Shown here piece after piece: positions 23,295-32,743 of a stretch of DNA of 64,000 bases. Each line of letters starts with the position of its first letter. Position 1 is the stretch's first letter. The DNA comes from Aureimonas sp. Leaf427. Lineage in GTDB: Bacteria; Pseudomonadota; Alphaproteobacteria; Rhizobiales; Rhizobiaceae. A program made the translations under genes and the position numbers. Below the pieces are notes generated by a model that saw only the letters and a list, made by a program, of their open reading frames with translations, was not told the DNA's origin and made no database searches. The stretch spans positions 1 to 64,000 of the forward strand of contig NZ_LMQW01000005.1 in the NCBI RefSeq assembly GCF_001425485.1, in the 5' to 3' direction.

Positions 23295-25340
23295 TCACGA
23301 AATTCGACGTGGGCCCTTACCATGAGTTCCCTCCTCTGTCGAGATGGCCGCAGGCGTCCCGATGCTCTTCCCCTCCTTCGCCTCCGGCGTCGCCCCGTCG
23401 ATCGAGGCGATCACATGCGACAGGACGCCGAGCGCCAGGAGCGGATCGTCGGAGGCGGCGGAGAGGGCGCCGTCGCGCGTCCGCCGGGACAGATCGGGCG
23501 CGCGACGCCGCATGCTGGCGAGAAGGCCGGGCCGGCGAAGCGCGGCGATCCGGTCGCGCAGGGCCGCGATCGCCGCGAGGAGATCGTCCCGGCTTTCCGG
23601 CGGGATCGGCCTGTCGGAAAAGGCCCTCGCGAGCCGGCGGGTCCAGTAGGCGAGCGCCATGAAGCGCAGGAGCGCGATGCGGATGGGGCCGGGCTTGCGC
23701 ACGAGGTTCCAGTGCGGCCCGAGCGCGCGGGCGGCCGTCGCGAGCGCCGCATAGCGGTGGTCGAGCCGGCGCGACAGGGCGAGGAGGCTGCGCCCGCTCC
23801 CCGTCTCCACCCGCTCGGCGGCGGCGCGCAGCATGTCGTCGAGCGCGTCGAGAAGGGCGGTGACGGCGGCCTCCGCGGTGGCGCTCGCACGCTGCGGCAG
23901 GACGGCGAAGGACACGAAGGCGCCGGCCAGCGCGCCGACCAGCGTCTCCTCCAGCCGCAGCACGAGGAGATCGACGGAGAACTGCCCGATCAGCCCGTAC
24001 ATCAGCGAGATGACCAGCGTCACGAAGAAGGTCATCGCGCCGTAGGAGATCTGGAGGAGGTAGAAGCCGGCGAAGACGAAGAGGATGGATAGGCCGATCG
24101 AGACCGGGACGTCGCCGCCGACGAGCGTGGCGAGGCCGATGCCGGCGACGATGCCGACCATCGTGCCGAGCGTCCGGTTCAGCGCCCGGAACACCGTGTC
24201 GCCCCGCGACTGCGTGTTGGTGAAGACGAGGAAGGCGGTGAGGATCGCCCAGAAGAAGCGCGTCTGCGAGACGAGAAGCCCGCCCGCCATCGCGATGGCG
24301 GCGGCGAGCGCCACCTGGATCGCGAGCCGCAGCTGCGGGTCGGTGATCAGCGCGCCTTCGGGCGCCGCGGGCATGGCGGGCGGCTTCTGCGCGGCGCGCA
24401 GGAAGGCCTCGCGCGGCGCGGCCCGCGCCCGCGCCTCGACGAGACGGCGGGCCTCGTCCAGCCGCTCGCCGGCCACCGTCCGGTGCTCGGCGGCCTCGAC
24501 GCCGCTTTCGCCGTCGCCCGGCTCGGCAAGATCGGCGACGAGCAGACTTTCGGAGGCGAGATGGAGGTCGAAGAGCGCGACGGCGAGCTCGCCCATCGGC
24601 CCCCGCGTCGCCTCGCCGGACAGGGCCTCCGCCGGCATGTAGCCCTCCGCCGAGAGGATGGCGTCGCCGAGCTGCATCTGCCGGTTGACCGCCTCGCGCC
24701 TAGCCTCGACCGGCCAGCCCCGCCGCCGCCCGTCCTCGACCGCGTCCTTCAGCTCGTCGATCCGCTGCCCGACCGCCTCCACGGCGCGGCGGAAGTCGCT
24801 GTCGGGATGCTCCGGCAGGACATGGTTGCGGATGAGATGGGAGACCGTGCCCGACAGCGCGATGGCCAGCGCCACCGCCGGCAGATCGTTCGATGCGGGG
24901 TGGAGATAGACCGAGATGAAGTAGCACATGAAGGCGAACATCCCGACCGCGTTCCAGCGCGCGCCGTACTTGCGCCCATAGACCGCGGCGAAGACGAGCG
25001 CGACGAAGAGCGCGTCGGCGATGCGCGGCACGGGCTCCAGCGCCACCGCGAGCGCGGCGGCGGAAAAGCCGGCGAGGCCGCAGAGAAGCCGGGTGCGCAG
25101 CTGCGCTCTCGCATCCGCCTCGCGCACGGCGAGCGCGCCCTGCATGGCGGTGATCATCGCGATCCCGTAGGCCGAGGGCGGCAGGGCGAGCACGGCATGG
25201 GCGGCGAAGAGCGCGCAGACGACGAGCGCCAGCGTCAGCGTGACGCGGGACGCCATGCGCAGCTTGCCGAGGCCGGGATCGGAGGTCACGGCAAGGCGTG
25301 TCAGTCCGAAGGTCAGCGCTGTCGGCTGTCGATGGGGCAT
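23295..25340 (-). CDS. FUSC-family inner-membrane protein
   Basis: 681 residues. Two blocks of membrane helices (about 30-170 and about 345-480) each followed by a cytoplasmic helical domain, the standard FUSC/YccS/aromatic-acid exporter plan. The second block carries the family features [42 protein letters not shown]. Related proteins export aromatic carboxylates such as p-hydroxybenzoate, or fusaric acid, but usually with a membrane-fusion partner, which is absent here. It is divergent from soxB (201-base gap). The substrate cannot be told. Confidence 0.88.
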   Translation of the reverse strand: MPHRQPTALTFGLTRLAVTSDPGLGKLRMASRVTLTLALVVCALFAAHAVLALPPSAYGIAMITAMQGALAVREADARAQLRTRLLCGLAGFSAAALAVALEPVPRIADALFVALVFAAVYGRKYGARWNAVGMFAFMCYFISVYLHPASNDLPAVALAIALSGTVSHLIRNHVLPEHPDSDFRRAVEAVGQRIDELKDAVEDGRRRGWPVEARREAVNRQMQLGDAILSAEGYMPAEALSGEATRGPMGELAVALFDLHLASESLLVADLAEPGDGESGVEAAEHRTVAGERLDEARRLVEARARAAPREAFLRAAQKPPAMPAAPEGALITDPQLRLAIQVALAAAIAMAGGLLVSQTRFFWAILTAFLVFTNTQSRGDTVFRALNRTLGTMVGIVAGIGLATLVGGDVPVSIGLSILFVFAGFYLLQISYGAMTFFVTLVISLMYGLIGQFSVDLLVLRLEETLVGALAGAFVSFAVLPQRASATAEAAVTALLDALDDMLRAAAERVETGSGRSLLALSRRLDHRYAALATAARALGPHWNLVRKPGPIRIALLRFMALAYWTRRLARAFSDRPIPPESRDDLLAAIAALRDRIAALRRPGLLASMRRRAPDLSRRTRDGALSAASDDPLLALGVLSHVIASIDGATPEAKEGKSIGTPAAISTEEGTHGKGPRRIS

Positions 25341-25541
25341 GGGCGGTCCCGTTGCGTCCCGATCCGTCGGGCCCGTCCATGTCGGTCATCCCCTCCGCGA
25401 TGGCAACCCGGCCCCGCGCCGGGACAAAGCGTCAGAGCCCGTCGCAAAATGAGCATGATCGGCGGCTCAAAACGCTACACCCAATGCGAAGCGAGGCGGC
25501 TATCGGTCGCCACCCGGCGATCTCGATCCAAGGATGCTCGA

Positions 25542-26795
25542 ATGCGACGTTTCTCAGCCTTCGCGCTGGCGCGTGAGGCCTTCCGGAACCATAGCGGCTG
25601 GGGCGAGCAATGGGCCTCGCCCGAGCCGCGCCGGCATTACGACGTCGTCATCGTGGGAGCCGGCGGACACGGCCTCGCCACCGCCTACTATCTCGCCAAG
25701 GTCCACGGCATCACCGATATCGCGGTGATCGAGAAGGGCTGGCTCGGCGGCGGCAACACCGGCCGCAACACGACGATCATCCGCTCGAACTATCTCTACG
25801 ACGAGTCGGCCGCGCTCTATAACCACGCGCTGAACCTCTGGGAGGACCTGTCCCAGGACCTCAACTACAACGTCATGTTCTCCCCGCGCGGCGTCCTGAT
25901 GCTCGCGCACAACGTCCACGACGTTCAGGTCGCCAAGCGCCACATTCATTCCAACCGGCTGAACGGCGTCGCCAACGAGTGGCTGACGGCCGAGGAGTGC
26001 AAGGCCTTCTGCCCGCCGCTCTATATCGGAGAGGACACGCGCTATCCGATCGTCGGCGGCGCGCTGCAGCGGCGGGGCGGCACGGCGCGTCACGACGCGG
26101 TGGCCTGGGGCTATGCGCGCGCGGCCTCCGCGAGGGGCGTCCACATCATCCAGAACTGCGCCGTCACCGGCATCCGCCGCGGCGCGGACGGCGCGGTGAA
26201 GGGCGTCGAGACCAGCCGCGGCTTCATCGGCGCCAAGAAGGTCGGCGTCGTCGCGGCGGGCTCCACCTCCACCGTCATGGAAATGGCCGATGTCCGCATG
26301 CCGCTGGAGAGCTTCCCGCTTCAGGCCCTGGTCTCGGAGCCGGTGAAACCCTGCTTCCCCTGCGTCGTCATGTCGAACACGGTCCACGCCTACATCTCGC
26401 AGTCCGACAAGGGCGAGCTGGTGATCGGCGCCGGCACCGACCAGTATCCGTCCTACAGCCAGGCCGGCAGCCTCCACATCCTCAACCACACGCTCGACGC
26501 CATTTCCGAGATGTTCCCGATGTTCCGCCGCATGAAGATGCTGCGCTCCTGGGGCGGCATCGTGGACGTGACGCCGGACCGCTCGCCGATCATCTCCAAG
26601 ACGCCGGTCAAGGGCCTCTACGTGAACTGCGGCTGGGGCACCGGCGGCTTCAAGGCGACGCCCGGCTCGGGCCACGTCTTCGCCCACACGATCGCGCGCG
26701 ACGAGCCGCACCGGATCAACGCGGCCTTCGACCTCGAACGCTTCACCACCGGGCGCTTCATCGACGAGGCGGCCGCCGCCGCCGTCGCGCACTGA
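25542..26795 (+). CDS. soxB: Sarcosine oxidase beta subunit
   Basis: 417 residues, first gene of soxBDAG. The heterotetramer oxidises sarcosine to glycine, H2O2 and 5,10-methylene-tetrahydrofolate. The beta subunit holds FAD (VVIVGAGGHGLATAYYLAK, residues 35-53) and the covalent FMN: the RHDAVAWG motif carries the conserved histidine (His184 here). The substrate-side DAO fold is complete to GWGTGGFKATPGSGHVFA. Start at 25542 matches beta subunits of other species (MRRFSAFALAREAF); the frame is open for 1 kb upstream only because of high GC. The next gene starts 11 bases downstream. Confidence 0.96.
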   Translation: MRRFSAFALAREAFRNHSGWGEQWASPEPRRHYDVVIVGAGGHGLATAYYLAKVHGITDIAVIEKGWLGGGNTGRNTTIIRSNYLYDESAALYNHALNLWEDLSQDLNYNVMFSPRGVLMLAHNVHDVQVAKRHIHSNRLNGVANEWLTAEECKAFCPPLYIGEDTRYPIVGGALQRRGGTARHDAVAWGYARAASARGVHIIQNCAVTGIRRGADGAVKGVETSRGFIGAKKVGVVAAGSTSTVMEMADVRMPLESFPLQALVSEPVKPCFPCVVMSNTVHAYISQSDKGELVIGAGTDQYPSYSQAGSLHILNHTLDAISEMFPMFRRMKMLRSWGGIVDVTPDRSPIISKTPVKGLYVNCGWGTGGFKATPGSGHVFAHTIARDEPHRINAAFDLERFTTGRFIDEAAAAAVAH

Positions 26796-26806
26796 AGGGG
26801 ACGACG

Positions 26807-27205
26807 ATGCTTCTCATCCACTGCCCCTATTGCGAGGAAGAGCGCCCGGAGCTGGAGTTCCGCCAGTCCGGCGAGGCGCATCTGAAGCGCCCGGAAGGCT
26901 CGGCCACCTTGAGCGACCGCGAGGCCGCCGAGCTTCTCTACTTCCGCACCAATTCGCGCGGCCTCGTCTTCGAGCGCTGGCGCCACATCCACGGCTGCGG
27001 GCGCTTCTTCAACGCCGTGCGCCATGCCGTGACCGACAAGTTCGTGAAGACCTACAAGGCCGGCCTGCCGAAGCCCGAGATCGACGCGGACGGGAGGCTG
27101 GCGGCGGCGGGCTCGAACGCGCCGACCTTCGACGCCAATGTCGAGCCGGACGTCATGGGCGATGCCGCCCACACACCCGTCGCCCGCACGGAGGCGCAGC
27201 AATAA
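26807..27205 (+). CDS. soxD: Sarcosine oxidase delta subunit
   Basis: 132 residues. The small delta subunit binds a structural zinc: Cys6 and Cys9 (CPYC) with His60 and Cys64 (RHIHGCG). It also has the family segments ELEFRQSGEAHLKRP and YFRTNSRGLVFERW, plus a longer, low-complexity C-terminal tail than the Corynebacterium protein (about 99 residues). The gene has GGGG-ACGACG upstream and overlaps the alpha-subunit start by one base (TAATG). Confidence 0.94.
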   Translation: MLLIHCPYCEEERPELEFRQSGEAHLKRPEGSATLSDREAAELLYFRTNSRGLVFERWRHIHGCGRFFNAVRHAVTDKFVKTYKAGLPKPEIDADGRLAAAGSNAPTFDANVEPDVMGDAAHTPVARTEAQQ

Positions 27206-30168
27206 TGGCGTCCTATCGCACCACCACGCGCGGCCGGCTGAAGGGCGCAAAGCGCATTCCCTTCACCTTCGACGGCAATCGCTACGAGGGCCTGGAGGGC
27301 GACACCCTGGCCTCGGCGCTCCTGGCCAACGGCGTGCATCTGACCGGCCGGTCCTTCAAGTATCACCGCCCGCGCGGCATTCTCGGCGGCGGCTCGGAGG
27401 AGCCGAACGCGCTGATGGAGATCCGGCGCGACGAGGTGCGGCGCCAGCCGAACATCCGCGCGACGATGCAGCCGCTCTATGCCGGCCTGACGGCGACCAG
27501 CCAGAACCGCTTCCCCTCGCTCGCCTTCGACATCGGCGGCGTCAACGGCGCGCTGTCGCGCTTCCTCACGGCGGGCTTCTACTACAAGACCTTCATTTGG
27601 CCGAAGTCCTTCTGGCACAAGGTCTACGAGCCGAACATCCGCGCCGCCGCCGGCCTCGGCCGCGCGCCGACCGAGCCGGACACGGACGGCTATGCCAACC
27701 GCTTCGTCCATGTCGACACGCTCGTCGTCGGCGGCGGCGCGGCGGGTCTCTCCGCCGCCCTCGCGGCGGGGGAGCGCGGCGACAGCGTCATCCTCTGCGA
27801 CGAGGGCTCGAGTTTCGGCGGCTGGCTGAAGGTCGAGAGCGCCGCCACGATCGACGGCGTCCCCGCCGCCGATTTCGTCGCCGACGCGGTGTCCCGTCTG
27901 GCCGGCATGCCGAACGTCCGCCTCATGACGCGCACGACGGCCTTCGGCTACTACGTGCAGAACATGGTGGCGCTGGCCGAGGAGCTGACGGACCATTTGG
28001 CCTCGCCCGATCCGCTCTCCCCGCGCGAGCGTCTCTGGCAGGTGCGCGCCAGGAAGGTCGTGCTCGCGACCGGCTCCATCGAGCGCCCGCTCGTCTTCCC
28101 CGACAACGACCGCCCCGGCATCATGCTGGCCTCGGCCGGCCGCCTCTACCTCAACCATTACGGCGTGAAGCCCGGCAACCGCGTGGTCGTCTTCACCGCG
28201 CACGACGCGGCCTACGCGGCCGCCTTCGACCTGAAGCGCGCCGGCGTCGAGGTTCCCGCGATCGTCGATCTGCGACCCTCGCCGGACGATGCGCTGGTGC
28301 GCGAGGCCCGCGCGCTCGGCATCCTGGTCCTGGCGGGCTACGAGATCGTCAAGGTCAAGGGCTTCAAGCGCGTCCGCGGCGTCTTCGCGGCGGAGCTCGG
28401 CACCGGCATCGACCGCCAGGGCTTCGACTGCGACGCCGTGCTCATGTCCGGCGGCTTCACGCCCTCCGTCCACCTCTTCTCGCAGTCGCGCGGCAAGGTG
28501 ACGTTCGACGCGGACCTCCATGCCTACGTGCCCGGCGAGACCGCGCAGGACTGCGTCTCGGTCGGCGCCTGCAACGGCGATTTCGATCTCGCCTCCACGA
28601 TCTCCGCCGCCCGCGCGGCCGGCGGCGCGGAGGCGGGCGGCGCGGTCGCCACCTCCGGCCTCTCCGGCACCACCGGCGGCATGGCGGGCGCGACGCCTGC
28701 CGCAGGCCCCGGCACGTTCGGCAAGGCCTTCGTCGACTGGCAGAACGACGTGACCGCCAAGGACATCCGCTTCGCCACGCAGGAGGGCTTCCGCTCGGTC
28801 GAGCACATCAAGCGCTTCACGACCAACGGCATGGCGACCGACCAGGGCAAGACGTCCAACATCCACGGCATCGGCGTCGCCGCCATCGAGCTGGGCACCT
28901 CCATGCCGCAGGTCGGCCTCACGACGTTCCGCGCGCCCTTCACGCCCGTCACCTTCGGCACGATCGCCGGCTACGGGCGCGACGCGCTCTTCGACCCCAC
29001 GCGAAAGACCCCGATCCACGAGAGCGCGGCGGCCGAGGGCGCCGTCTTCGAGGATGTCGGCAACTGGAAGCGCGCCTGGTACTTCCCGCGCGGCGACGAC
29101 ATGCACGCGGCGGTGAAGCGGGAATGCCGCGCCGTGCGCGAGGCCGCCGGGCTCTTCGACGCCTCGACGCTCGGCAAGATCGAGGTGACGGGCCCGGACG
29201 CCGCCGAGTTCCTCGATCTGATCTACGCGACGCCGATCGCGAGTCTGGCCGTCGGCAAGTGCCGCTATGCGATCATGCTGTCGGAGGCGGGCTACGTCAT
29301 GGACGACGGCATCGTCGCCCGCATCGACGAGCATCGCTATCACGTCACGACGACGACCGGCGGCGCGCCGCGCGTGCTCAACCACATGGAGGACTACCTC
29401 CAGACCGAGTTCCCGCATCTGAAGGTCTGGCTGACCTCGATCACCGAGGAATGGGCCACGATCGCGATCCAGGGCCCGAAGGCGCGCGAGATCGTGACGC
29501 CCCATGTCGGCGGCATCGACATCTCGCCCGAAGCCTTCCCGCATATGTCGGTGGCGACAGGCACCTTCATGGGCGTTCCCTGCCGCTTCTTCCGCGTCTC
29601 CTTCACCGGCGACACCGGCTTCGAGATCAACGTGCCGGCGCCCTACGGCCGGGCCGTCTGGGATGCCTTGCGCGAGCTCGGCCGCCCGCACGGCGTCGAG
29701 CCCTACGGCACCGAGACGATGCACGTCCTTCGAGCCGAGAAGGGCTACATCATCGTCGGCCAGGAAACGGATGGAACCGTCACGCCCGCCGACGCCGCGC
29801 TATCCTGGGCGGTCTCGAAGAAGAAGGCGGACTTCGTCGGCAAGCGCGGCATGCAGCGCCCCGATCTCGTGCGCGCCGGGCGCAAGCAGCTCGTCGGTCT
29901 CCTCACGCAGAACCCTCTGACGGTTCTGGAGGAGGGCGCGCAGATCGTCGCCGATCCGAACCAGCCGATCCCGATGACCATGATCGGCCACGTCACGTCG
30001 AGCTACTGGTCGGAAACGCTCGGCCGCTCCATCGCGCTCGCGCTGGTGCGCGACGGCCGCGCGCTGAAGGGCAAGACGCTCTACGTGCCGATGGCCAAGG
30101 AAACGATCGGCGTGGAGGTCACGGCTCCGATCTTCTTCGATCCGGAAGGGGAGCGCCTCCATGGTTGA
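27205..30168 (+). CDS. soxA: Sarcosine oxidase alpha subunit
   Basis: 987 residues. Order: N-terminal 2Fe-2S-like (iron-free) domain (about 15-100, with GDTLASALLANG and SFKYHRPRGI), NAD+-binding/flavoprotein domain (TLVVGGGAAGLSAALAAGERG near 172-192), and C-terminal folate-binding GCV_T-like domain (from about 600, RAWYFPRG onward to VTAPIFFDPEGERL). The C-terminal part takes up the methylene group on tetrahydrofolate. The insert around 470-500 (GGAEAGGAVATSGLSGTTGG) is a flexible Gly/Ala linker. The start overlaps soxD and the end overlaps soxG by eight bases. Confidence 0.96.
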   Translation: MASYRTTTRGRLKGAKRIPFTFDGNRYEGLEGDTLASALLANGVHLTGRSFKYHRPRGILGGGSEEPNALMEIRRDEVRRQPNIRATMQPLYAGLTATSQNRFPSLAFDIGGVNGALSRFLTAGFYYKTFIWPKSFWHKVYEPNIRAAAGLGRAPTEPDTDGYANRFVHVDTLVVGGGAAGLSAALAAGERGDSVILCDEGSSFGGWLKVESAATIDGVPAADFVADAVSRLAGMPNVRLMTRTTAFGYYVQNMVALAEELTDHLASPDPLSPRERLWQVRARKVVLATGSIERPLVFPDNDRPGIMLASAGRLYLNHYGVKPGNRVVVFTAHDAAYAAAFDLKRAGVEVPAIVDLRPSPDDALVREARALGILVLAGYEIVKVKGFKRVRGVFAAELGTGIDRQGFDCDAVLMSGGFTPSVHLFSQSRGKVTFDADLHAYVPGETAQDCVSVGACNGDFDLASTISAARAAGGAEAGGAVATSGLSGTTGGMAGATPAAGPGTFGKAFVDWQNDVTAKDIRFATQEGFRSVEHIKRFTTNGMATDQGKTSNIHGIGVAAIELGTSMPQVGLTTFRAPFTPVTFGTIAGYGRDALFDPTRKTPIHESAAAEGAVFEDVGNWKRAWYFPRGDDMHAAVKRECRAVREAAGLFDASTLGKIEVTGPDAAEFLDLIYATPIASLAVGKCRYAIMLSEAGYVMDDGIVARIDEHRYHVTTTTGGAPRVLNHMEDYLQTEFPHLKVWLTSITEEWATIAIQGPKAREIVTPHVGGIDISPEAFPHMSVATGTFMGVPCRFFRVSFTGDTGFEINVPAPYGRAVWDALRELGRPHGVEPYGTETMHVLRAEKGYIIVGQETDGTVTPADAALSWAVSKKKADFVGKRGMQRPDLVRAGRKQLVGLLTQNPLTVLEEGAQIVADPNQPIPMTMIGHVTSSYWSETLGRSIALALVRDGRALKGKTLYVPMAKETIGVEVTAPIFFDPEGERLHG

Positions 30169-30757
30169 GTCGACCGCAGCGACCGCCACCATGTCCCTGC
30201 GGGCCATGTCGCCGCTGGACGGGCGCTATGCCAGCGCCGCCGGCGTCACCCTCTCGCCGATCGCCCCGCGCACGCGGCTCGCGCTCCGCGCCGGCGAGGG
30301 CGACCTCGCCGCGATCGAAGCCGCCCTCGGCTTCGCTCTGCCCCGGCGGCCGAAGACGGTGACGGGCGAGGGCGTGGTCTCCGCCCTCTGGCTCGGGCCT
30401 GACGACTGGCTCCTCGTCGACGAAAGCGAGGGCCGCGATCCGCTGGCGCTCCGCTCGCCGCTCGCCGAGCGTTTCGACGCCGTCACGGCGCCCTTCTCGC
30501 TGGTCGACGTGACCAACCGGAGCGTCGCCCTGTCGCTGGACGGGCCGGCGGCGGAAGCGGTCATCTCCGCCGGCTGCGCCCAGGACATCCGCCTCCAGAC
30601 CTTCCCGGTCGGCTCGGCCACGCGCACAATCCTCACCAAGGCCGACATCGTCCTCTGGCGCCGCGCCGAACACCGTTTCGAAATCGCCTGCTGGCGCTCC
30701 TTCGCCGACTACGTCTGGACACTCCTGACGGTGGCGGCCCGCGCACCGGCGGTGTGA
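30161..30757 (+). CDS. soxG: Sarcosine oxidase gamma subunit
   Basis: 198 residues. Gamma subunits are related to the GCV_T barrel and close the folate site. Seen: RLALRAGEGDLAAIEAALGFALP, LGPDDWLLVDE, FSLVDVTNRSVALSLDGPAAEAVISAGCAQD and a C-terminal FEIACWRSFADYVWTLL, all typical. It overlaps soxA by eight bases. The operon ends here; glyA, folD or purU, which often accompany sox operons, are absent within 1 kb, and the following hicAB pair has its own promoter. Confidence 0.94.
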   Translation: MVESTAATATMSLRAMSPLDGRYASAAGVTLSPIAPRTRLALRAGEGDLAAIEAALGFALPRRPKTVTGEGVVSALWLGPDDWLLVDESEGRDPLALRSPLAERFDAVTAPFSLVDVTNRSVALSLDGPAAEAVISAGCAQDIRLQTFPVGSATRTILTKADIVLWRRAEHRFEIACWRSFADYVWTLLTVAARAPAV

Positions 30758-30797
30758 GACGCGCCGCTCGCAGAGCATCGTTTCCACATGGCCGAAC

Positions 30798-30840
30798 TTG
30801 CTGCTCTCTCGCACAGTGTGTACGTTGATACACATTGTGC
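30798..30840 (+). promoter_or_regulatory. Promoter and palindromic operator of hicAB
   Basis: Two 12-base arms (30811-30822 and 30829-30840) read GCACAGTGTGTA and TACACATTGTGC, mirror images with one mismatch, separated by 6 bases. They straddle a plausible -10 (TACGTT, 30821-30826) 17 bases behind a weak -35 (TTGCTG, 30798-30803). The second arm ends 9 bases before the hicA start codon. HicB antitoxins with ribbon-helix-helix tails bind such sites and autorepress. Confidence 0.78.
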
Positions 30841-30849
30841 GGAGCGGTC

Positions 30850-31059
30850 GTGACCAAGAGCCTGTCGAGCCGAGATGTGATCCGCCTGTTGGAAGCGGAT
30901 GGTTGGGTCCTGCTGAGAGCGACCGGCGATCATCATCATTTCAAGCACCCGACGAAGACGGGCAAAGTCACCGTCACGCTTCCGGTCAAGACCATTCCCA
31001 TCGGAACGCTGCGATCGGTCTATCGGCAAGCCGGTTGGAATTGGAGCGAGAGGAGCTGA
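30850..31059 (+). CDS. hicA: HicA mRNA-interferase toxin
   Basis: 69 residues from a GTG start with CGGAG five bases upstream. The double-stranded-RNA-binding-like fold is compact: SSRDVIRLLEADGWVLLRATGDHHHFKHP with the catalytic histidine in the GDH motif (residues 26-28), then KTGKVTVTLPVKTIPIGTLRSVYRQAGW. HicA cleaves mRNA when free; HicB inhibits it. The toxin-first order and a two-base gap to hicB are normal. The longer frame from 30835 would start inside the operator. The gene is less GC-rich than neighbours, consistent with acquisition. Confidence 0.93.
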   Translation: MTKSLSSRDVIRLLEADGWVLLRATGDHHHFKHPTKTGKVTVTLPVKTIPIGTLRSVYRQAGWNWSERS

Positions 31060-31061
31060 GG

Positions 31062-31469
31062 ATGCGGGTCGTCGCGCTGATCCATAAGGACGATGGTACC
31101 GATTACGGCGTGTCGTTTCCGGACTTTCCCGGCTGCATCAGCGGCGGCGCAAGTCTCGACGAGGCGCTCGCCCGCTCGACGGAAGCCTTGAACGCCCACA
31201 TTGCCGTCATGCTGGAGGACGGCGATCCCATTCCGACGCCGAGGGCACTCGACGATCTCAAGGCCGATCCAGACTATGCGGTCGATTTCGATGGCGCCGT
31301 CATCGCCACCGTCCCCGCCTTCGTCGCCGGCCGCCGCTCGCAGCGCGTGAACGTCACGATCGACGGCGATCTCCTGGAGGAGATCGACGCCGCGGCAAAG
31401 GCATTTCCCGGTGGACGCAGCGGGTTCCTGGCGCAGGCCGCGCGCGAGAAGATCGCCAACGCCCGCTGA
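31062..31469 (+). CDS. hicB: HicB antitoxin with ribbon-helix-helix domain
   Basis: 135 residues. The N-terminal partial RNase-H-like fold that blocks HicA is seen in YGVSFPDFPGCISGGASLDEALARSTEAL (about 15-43). A linker leads to a C-terminal ribbon-helix-helix DNA-binding domain: RVNVTIDGDLLEEIDAAAKAFPGGRSGFLAQAAREK (about 95-131). This agrees with the palindromic operator upstream of hicA. An AGGAG precedes the ATG at 31062. Both genes are intact, so the pair is probably active. Confidence 0.94.
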   Translation: MRVVALIHKDDGTDYGVSFPDFPGCISGGASLDEALARSTEALNAHIAVMLEDGDPIPTPRALDDLKADPDYAVDFDGAVIATVPAFVAGRRSQRVNVTIDGDLLEEIDAAAKAFPGGRSGFLAQAAREKIANAR

Positions 31470-31643
31470 AAGCGCGAGCCGACCTCGTTCTTCGTGCATG
31501 CGGTTCTCGTTGCCAGCCTGTACGCCCCGCAGGCCTTTCCGGTAGACCCGAATGCTGAGCTTGTCGAAGCACGAGGGTGAGACCGAAGCTCGACGACCTA
31601 TCGCCGCCGTAAGCGGGATCAGGTCGGTGGCGCGCTGCCGATC

Positions 31644-32741
31644 CTACGATAACGCCAGAATGTGATTGTCCCACAGCACTTTACGGCTCGGCATGAGCTG
31701 GGTGTCGTCGGCCAGCATGACGATGTCGCCCTGGCCGCTCGTGGCGAGGAAGTCGCCGCCGGAGGGGGCGAGGCCGCAGCCGTCCTTCAGCGTGTGGTGG
31801 GCGGCGACGGTGGCGGTGGCGGCGTCGAGGACGAGGAGGCGGTTGCCGACCGGGGAGGAGAGGGCGATGCGCGCGCCGTCCGCGCTGGCCGCGACCGAGC
31901 CGACATAGTTGGAGAGGGCGGCAAGTTCGGGGCGCGGCAGTTCGATCAGCCGGGGCGTCTCGCCGAGGCTCGCGAAACCGACGAGCTGCGGCGCGTCGGC
32001 GGGGTTGCCCTCGTATTGGCAGCCGAACCAGACGCGGGACCGGCCGTCGATCGCCAGATGCCGGATCGAGAGCTGGTGGAGCTTGGCGTCCAGCCGCTGC
32101 TGCTCGCGGATCTCGCCGCTCCGGCGGTCGAGAAAGACGAGCGAGGGTTCCATCGTCGCAATGTTCAGCTTCTGGCGGCCGAAGGTCGGATCGGTCTCGA
32201 TGCCGCCATTGGCGACGACGATCGTCTCCCCGTCCGGCATCAGAAGCGCCTCGTGCGGGTCCATGCCGCCGGTCCGGAACTCGCCGATCCGTCGGAAATC
32301 GTCGGCCGTGTCGTAGAGGCCGATCAGGCCTTCGGCCGTCTCGATCTCGTTCTCCGTCGCATAGAGAAGAGCCCCGTCCGGCGAGAAGAAGCCGTGGCCG
32401 AAGAAGTGCCGCCCCTTCGCCGAGAGGATGGTCTTCAAGGTCCGGCCGCTCGCGGGGTCGAAGACGACCGCGAAGTTGCGCGGGCGGCGGGCGAAGGCGA
32501 CGGCGCGCCCGGAGACGGGATCGAAGGTCACGTCGTGCCCGCGATCGGGAAGCTCGACCAGCGAAAGGACCTCGCCGCGTTCGGAAAAGACCGCGCAGCC
32601 GTAGCGCCCTTCCGCGACCTGACAGGCGGCGCCGTAGACCGTGTCCGTGCGCGCCAGGGCCTCCGCCGCGCGTGGCGAGAGGGCGCTCGCGAAGCTGGCG
32701 CCGGCCCCGAGAAGAAAGGCGCGGCGATCGACGAGGTGCAT
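31644..32741 (-). CDS. DUF1513 periplasmic beta-propeller protein, last gene of imelysin operon
   Basis: 365 residues with a Tat leader (VDRRAFLLGAGASFASAL, cleavage near residue 30). The body is a seven-bladed propeller pattern (DVTFDPVSGRAVAFARRP, GHGFFSPDGALLYATENEI, GGMDPHEALLMPDGETIVVANGGIETDP) that defines DUF1513. The family is nearly always encoded with imelysins and DUF1111 di-haem proteins, as here: the upstream imelysin stops two bases before this start. Its role in the iron system is unknown; a Tat substrate may carry a cofactor or metal. A 174-base stretch without a gene separates it from hicB. Confidence 0.9.
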   Translation of the reverse strand: MHLVDRRAFLLGAGASFASALSPRAAEALARTDTVYGAACQVAEGRYGCAVFSERGEVLSLVELPDRGHDVTFDPVSGRAVAFARRPRNFAVVFDPASGRTLKTILSAKGRHFFGHGFFSPDGALLYATENEIETAEGLIGLYDTADDFRRIGEFRTGGMDPHEALLMPDGETIVVANGGIETDPTFGRQKLNIATMEPSLVFLDRRSGEIREQQRLDAKLHQLSIRHLAIDGRSRVWFGCQYEGNPADAPQLVGFASLGETPRLIELPRPELAALSNYVGSVAASADGARIALSSPVGNRLLVLDAATATVAAHHTLKDGCGLAPSGGDFLATSGQGDIVMLADDTQLMPSRKVLWDNHILALS

Positions 32742-32743
32742 CG

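Noticed and set aside
27052-29724. 890-codon minus-strand frame opposite soxA
   Set aside because: Antisense of a clear sarcosine oxidase alpha subunit; no domain, start or ribosome site.
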